Source: a bacterium (GTDB taxonomy: Bacteria > Zhuqueibacterota > Zhuqueibacteria > Residuimicrobiales > Krinioviventaceae). Taken from it: a stretch of DNA of 6,830 bases. The position numbers and the translations under genes are program-made. The stretch's first letter is position 1. Each line of letters begins with the position of its first letter. A model generated the notes under the pieces. That model was not told the origin of the DNA. It did no database searches and worked only from the letters and a program-made list of their open reading frames with translations. Shown here piece after piece: positions 4,488-6,830 of the stretch. Location of the stretch: the NCBI GenBank assembly GCA_024278645.1, contig JAJRST010000635.1, forward strand, positions 1 through 6,830, in the 5' to 3' direction.

Positions 4488-6830
4488 ATGCACAGAACTT
4501 TTACATCTTTTATTGTGCTGTTCGTTTTGCTATGTTTGGGCGCCAGTTATGTTCTGGCGCAGGAAGTTGAACCAAACGACACTTTTAAAAACGCAACAGT
4601 ACTGCTCGACAATACCGAACCGTGGGCGGAAATTTCTTCGTCTGAAGATGTCGACATCTACAAGATTGTCATGTCCACGGACAGCATCTATCACATCTAT
4701 TCCGATTCTTCCGACCTCCCCAATGATCTAACCGTGGAGATGTTCTTTGAGGCCGACACGACTTTGAATATTCTGCATGGCGATCCGGCCGGCCGAGCCG
4801 GTTGGGGCGATTTTCGCATCGCCGGCTGGGTGCCTTTTGAGTATGGCGCCGGAACCTACTATATCAAAGTGACGCATCCGCAGCCGATCACCGGCGAGTT
4901 TACCGGCAAATACAAAATCCGTCTCATTTCGCAAAACCTGGATTTCTGGGCCAATTTGCACGAGCCGGACAACACCTTTCAGGAATCTTTCGGCCAGTTT
5001 GCGCTGCCCATCGACGGCACTCGCTTCAACGGCATGTTGTTTGACATCAACTCTCCGCCAACCGGTCAGGACGATATCGACATTTTCTACATGGCCGGCG
5101 AGCAGGGCAAACGCCTGTGGGTGGAAACGGAGCCTGTGCAGGGTTATCCGCACACGCGCGACATGGACAGCAAAATTTACGTGTGGGACGGCGACGGCAC
5201 TCAGCTTCTCGTCGACAATGACGACAAGAGCAACCAGGAAGAAGATTTTGGCGCCAACAACGTCTTCTCGCTGTGCGTGCTCGACAGCCTGCCCTACACC
5301 GGTTTGTACTATGTCATCATCACCAGCTACTATGCCGCCTATAATAACGACGGCGTATCGCGTCATTCCGATGAAGACCCCTCCACCGGCGGCTATGTCG
5401 CTTACGCCTGGATGGGCGAGACGGAACAAGAGATGGAACCCAACAACTCTCCCGAACAGGCGACGCCGATATGCGAAGGCATCAGCGGACAGCGGGCCGG
5501 CGCCAACAACAATCTCATTATCAACGGCAAGTTTGACAGCGACGGCGACGTCGATTGCTACGCCGTGAACCTAAAGACGACGAAAATGTATTCCTTTAAC
5601 ACCGCCAATTCAAGCGTCGGCGGCGACATTATGGTGGAAGTTTACAGCAAGGACGACCTGGGGACGAACCTCATCGACGATTCCGTTGAGGGAAAGTACA
5701 ATTCCAATGATTTCAGGCTTTCCGGCTGGATTCCTCCACAGAACGGCATCTACATCGTCAAGCTGACCCCGGCGTCCGGCTCCATCGGCGGCGAGAACAC
5801 CGGCGAATACCAGTTCGGTATGGGATGGGTCACCTGGATTTCGGCGTCCAAGACCGGCGAACCGGACAACAACGACCAGATCGCCTCTGAAACGAACCAG
5901 GTCGAGATCGATTCCAGCCAGAACTATGGCATTCTCTATCCCGCCGGAGATGTCGACTGGTATTGGTTCGACGGCAACGCCGGCGACATCATTCATGTGG
6001 AAACCTTCAGCGCGCTCGATCTTGACGGCACATGGGGACGCGATCTCGATACAAAGATCACCGTCGTCGACCCCAGCGGCAACGTTGTGGAAAATGACGA
6101 TTTCCGTCCCGATGACGGCAGCCGCCATCCCGGCAACACTTTTTCAGCCGTAAAAGATTATACGTTGCAGGGGACCGGAACGGTCTGGATCAAAGTGCAA
6201 GGCTATTACGACGAAATGGGCCCGGCCGGCAAGAACCCGCTCGGCGCTTATCGTCTCTTCGTCTACTCCAGCGCCGCGGCGCCGGAATTTGCCGAAAAAG
6301 AGAGCAACGATCTGTTCAAGCTGGCCATGAAGCTGCCGGAGGACAAAGACGTCAAGGCAAAATTTTCCAAGGGTGGAACGCCCAGCGCCGATGATGTGGA
6401 TATTTACGCCATCGACATGGTCACGACTCGGATGTACTTTGTCAATTCCACCGAGAGCGATGTGGCTGAGAACATCCATGCGGAACTCTATGCCGCTTCG
6501 GATACGACGACCAATATCCTCGATTCCGACATCGACGGTCGGTATAAAAACAACGATTTCCGCCTGGCCGGTTTCATCCCGCCCGAAGACGGCGTTTATT
6601 ACCTGAAATTGACCTGCCCCAATCCCGGACTGGGAAAATACACTGTTCGCGCGCGCAGCACAGCCATTGACGAAGTGGCGCCGTTCCATGAACCGGACAA
6701 CACCCTGGCCGAGGCCGATGCTCGCGGCGACTATCCCATCGACGGCGTGCCGCAAAAAGGCGCACTCTACAACGAGGCGGATCCGACAAAGTCGAACGAC
6801 CTGGACATCTTCCGCTTCTCTTGCGTCGCC
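4488..6830 (+). CDS. Secreted PPC-domain tandem-repeat protein (3' end missing)
   Basis: The frame is open for 781 codons from ATG 4488 to the last base, so the gene continues beyond the window. Residues 1-24 are a Sec signal peptide (MHRTF, a hydrophobic run, SYVLA), and the mature chain probably begins QEVEPNDTF. The rest is an array of PPC-like domains (pre-peptidase C-terminal, Pfam PF04151 type), each opening with an E-P/S-N/D motif: EPND 28, EPDN 159, EPNN 317, EPDN 458, ESND 605, EPDN 735. Each then carries a D-[VIL]-D-x-[YF] core: DVDIY, DIDIF, DVDCY, DVDWY, DVDIY, DLDIF. PPC domains are small extracellular beta-sandwiches that usually trail secreted peptidases and may bind ligands or aid secretion. 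No peptidase or other enzyme motif is visible, so this may be an adhesin, a matrix protein, or the N-terminal array of an enzyme encoded further on. The upstream PorV-like gene hints at T9SS export, but the C-terminus that would show this is not in view. Confidence 0.92.
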   Translation, partial: MHRTFTSFIVLFVLLCLGASYVLAQEVEPNDTFKNATVLLDNTEPWAEISSSEDVDIYKIVMSTDSIYHIYSDSSDLPNDLTVEMFFEADTTLNILHGDPAGRAGWGDFRIAGWVPFEYGAGTYYIKVTHPQPITGEFTGKYKIRLISQNLDFWANLHEPDNTFQESFGQFALPIDGTRFNGMLFDINSPPTGQDDIDIFYMAGEQGKRLWVETEPVQGYPHTRDMDSKIYVWDGDGTQLLVDNDDKSNQEEDFGANNVFSLCVLDSLPYTGLYYVIITSYYAAYNNDGVSRHSDEDPSTGGYVAYAWMGETEQEMEPNNSPEQATPICEGISGQRAGANNNLIINGKFDSDGDVDCYAVNLKTTKMYSFNTANSSVGGDIMVEVYSKDDLGTNLIDDSVEGKYNSNDFRLSGWIPPQNGIYIVKLTPASGSIGGENTGEYQFGMGWVTWISASKTGEPDNNDQIASETNQVEIDSSQNYGILYPAGDVDWYWFDGNAGDIIHVETFSALDLDGTWGRDLDTKITVVDPSGNVVENDDFRPDDGSRHPGNTFSAVKDYTLQGTGTVWIKVQGYYDEMGPAGKNPLGAYRLFVYSSAAAPEFAEKESNDLFKLAMKLPEDKDVKAKFSKGGTPSADDVDIYAIDMVTTRMYFVNSTESDVAENIHAELYAASDTTTNILDSDIDGRYKNNDFRLAGFIPPEDGVYYLKLTCPNPGLGKYTVRARSTAIDEVAPFHEPDNTLAEADARGDYPIDGVPQKGALYNEADPTKSNDLDIFRFSCVA
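4569..5435 (+). repeat. PPC superrepeat unit 1 (domains A1 + B1)
   Basis: Residues 28-316 of the PPC-repeat protein, 289 residues. A1 (28 to about 158) opens EPNDTF and carries DVDIYKI and DFRIAGWVP at 108. B1 (159-316) opens EPDNTF and carries DDIDIFYM, then DMDSKIYVWDGDG, LLVDNDD and GLYYVIITSYYA. Subtypes A and B are distinguished by these second-half motifs, which recur in the same order in unit 2. Confidence 0.75.
5436..6299 (+). repeat. PPC superrepeat unit 2 (domains A2 + B2)
   Basis: Residues 317-604, 288 residues. A2 (317 to about 457) opens EPNN and carries DVDCYAV and NDFRLSGWIPP around 407-417. B2 (458-604) opens EPDNN and carries DVDWYWF, then DLDTKITVVDPSG, VVENDD and TVWIKVQGYYD. 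These match B1's DMDSKIYVWDGDG, LLVDNDD and YYVIITSYYA in order. The unit length is within one residue of unit 1. Confidence 0.75.
6300..6830 (+). repeat. PPC superrepeat unit 3 (domain A3 and start of B3, cut by window end)
   Basis: Residues 605-781. A3 (605 to about 734) opens ESND and carries DVDIYAI and NDFRLAGFIPP around 689-699. It is close to A2, including TNILDSDIDGRY against TNLIDDSVEGKY just before it. B3 opens EPDNTL at 735 and reaches its DLDIF core before the window ends. The first EPDN-type codons of the three B domains are still similar at DNA level (gagccggacaac / gaaccggacaac), but the domains are otherwise well diverged. Confidence 0.7.

Noticed and set aside
4524..4535. Possible lipoprotein signal (Cys16 in the signal peptide of the PPC-repeat protein)
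   Set aside because: The residues before Cys are V-L-L, and a lipobox needs G, A or S just before Cys. A standard signal peptidase I site (VLA|Q) follows instead.
4385..4570. 61-codon GTG-started frame overlapping the start of the PPC-repeat gene
   Set aside because: It has no ribosome site and overlaps the signal peptide of the PPC gene in another frame. Its Cys/Arg-rich translation has no recognisable features.
1..6830. Mobile elements, CRISPR arrays, tRNA or rRNA genes
   Set aside because: No transposase-like proteins, terminal inverted repeats, regular short direct repeats or RNA-gene motifs were seen. The repeats present are protein-level and diverged at DNA level.

Overview
The window is a piece of a bacterial chromosome encoding exported envelope proteins, all on the + strand. 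The best lineage guess is the Fibrobacterota-Chlorobiota-Bacteroidota (FCB) superphylum. The grounds are a very large secreted protein ending in a type IX secretion (T9SS)-style C-terminal domain and an adjacent PorV/PorQ-family outer-membrane barrel. Both downstream genes have purine-rich Shine-Dalgarno (SD) sequences, which most Bacteroidota genes lack. That points to a deep-branching FCB lineage (KSB1- or Calditrichota-like) rather than a typical Bacteroidota; this placement is inference from pattern recall, not from a search.

Layout. (1) Positions 2-3247: 3' part of a large secreted multidomain protein. Its order is a conserved N-terminal beta-rich module, an Asp-rich block of EF-hand/thrombospondin-3-like calcium loops, a fibronectin-III-like domain, a long beta-rich region and a FlgD-Ig-like/T9SS-type C-terminal domain. 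(2) Positions 3271-4326: a complete 351-residue PorV/PorQ-family outer-membrane protein, 23 bases behind gene 1. (3) Positions 4327-4487: a 161-base spacer with an SD-like sequence lacking a well-placed start, an imperfect hairpin, and a strong ribosome binding site for the next gene. (4) Positions 4488-6830: the first 781 codons of a secreted protein that is an array of at least six pre-peptidase C-terminal (PPC)-like domains. These alternate between two recognisable subtypes, so the array is a two-domain unit of about 288 residues repeated nearly three times. The gene runs off the window.

How they may work together. In characterised T9SS, PorV is the outer-membrane shuttle that receives cargo carrying a C-terminal sorting domain. 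A cargo-like gene directly followed by a PorV-like gene, then by another large secreted protein, suggests a locus for building surface-exposed or released proteins. No enzyme active site was recognised, so the proteins look structural, adhesive or binding, but their real function is unknown. No tRNA, rRNA, mobile element, CRISPR array or convincing promoter or terminator was seen.
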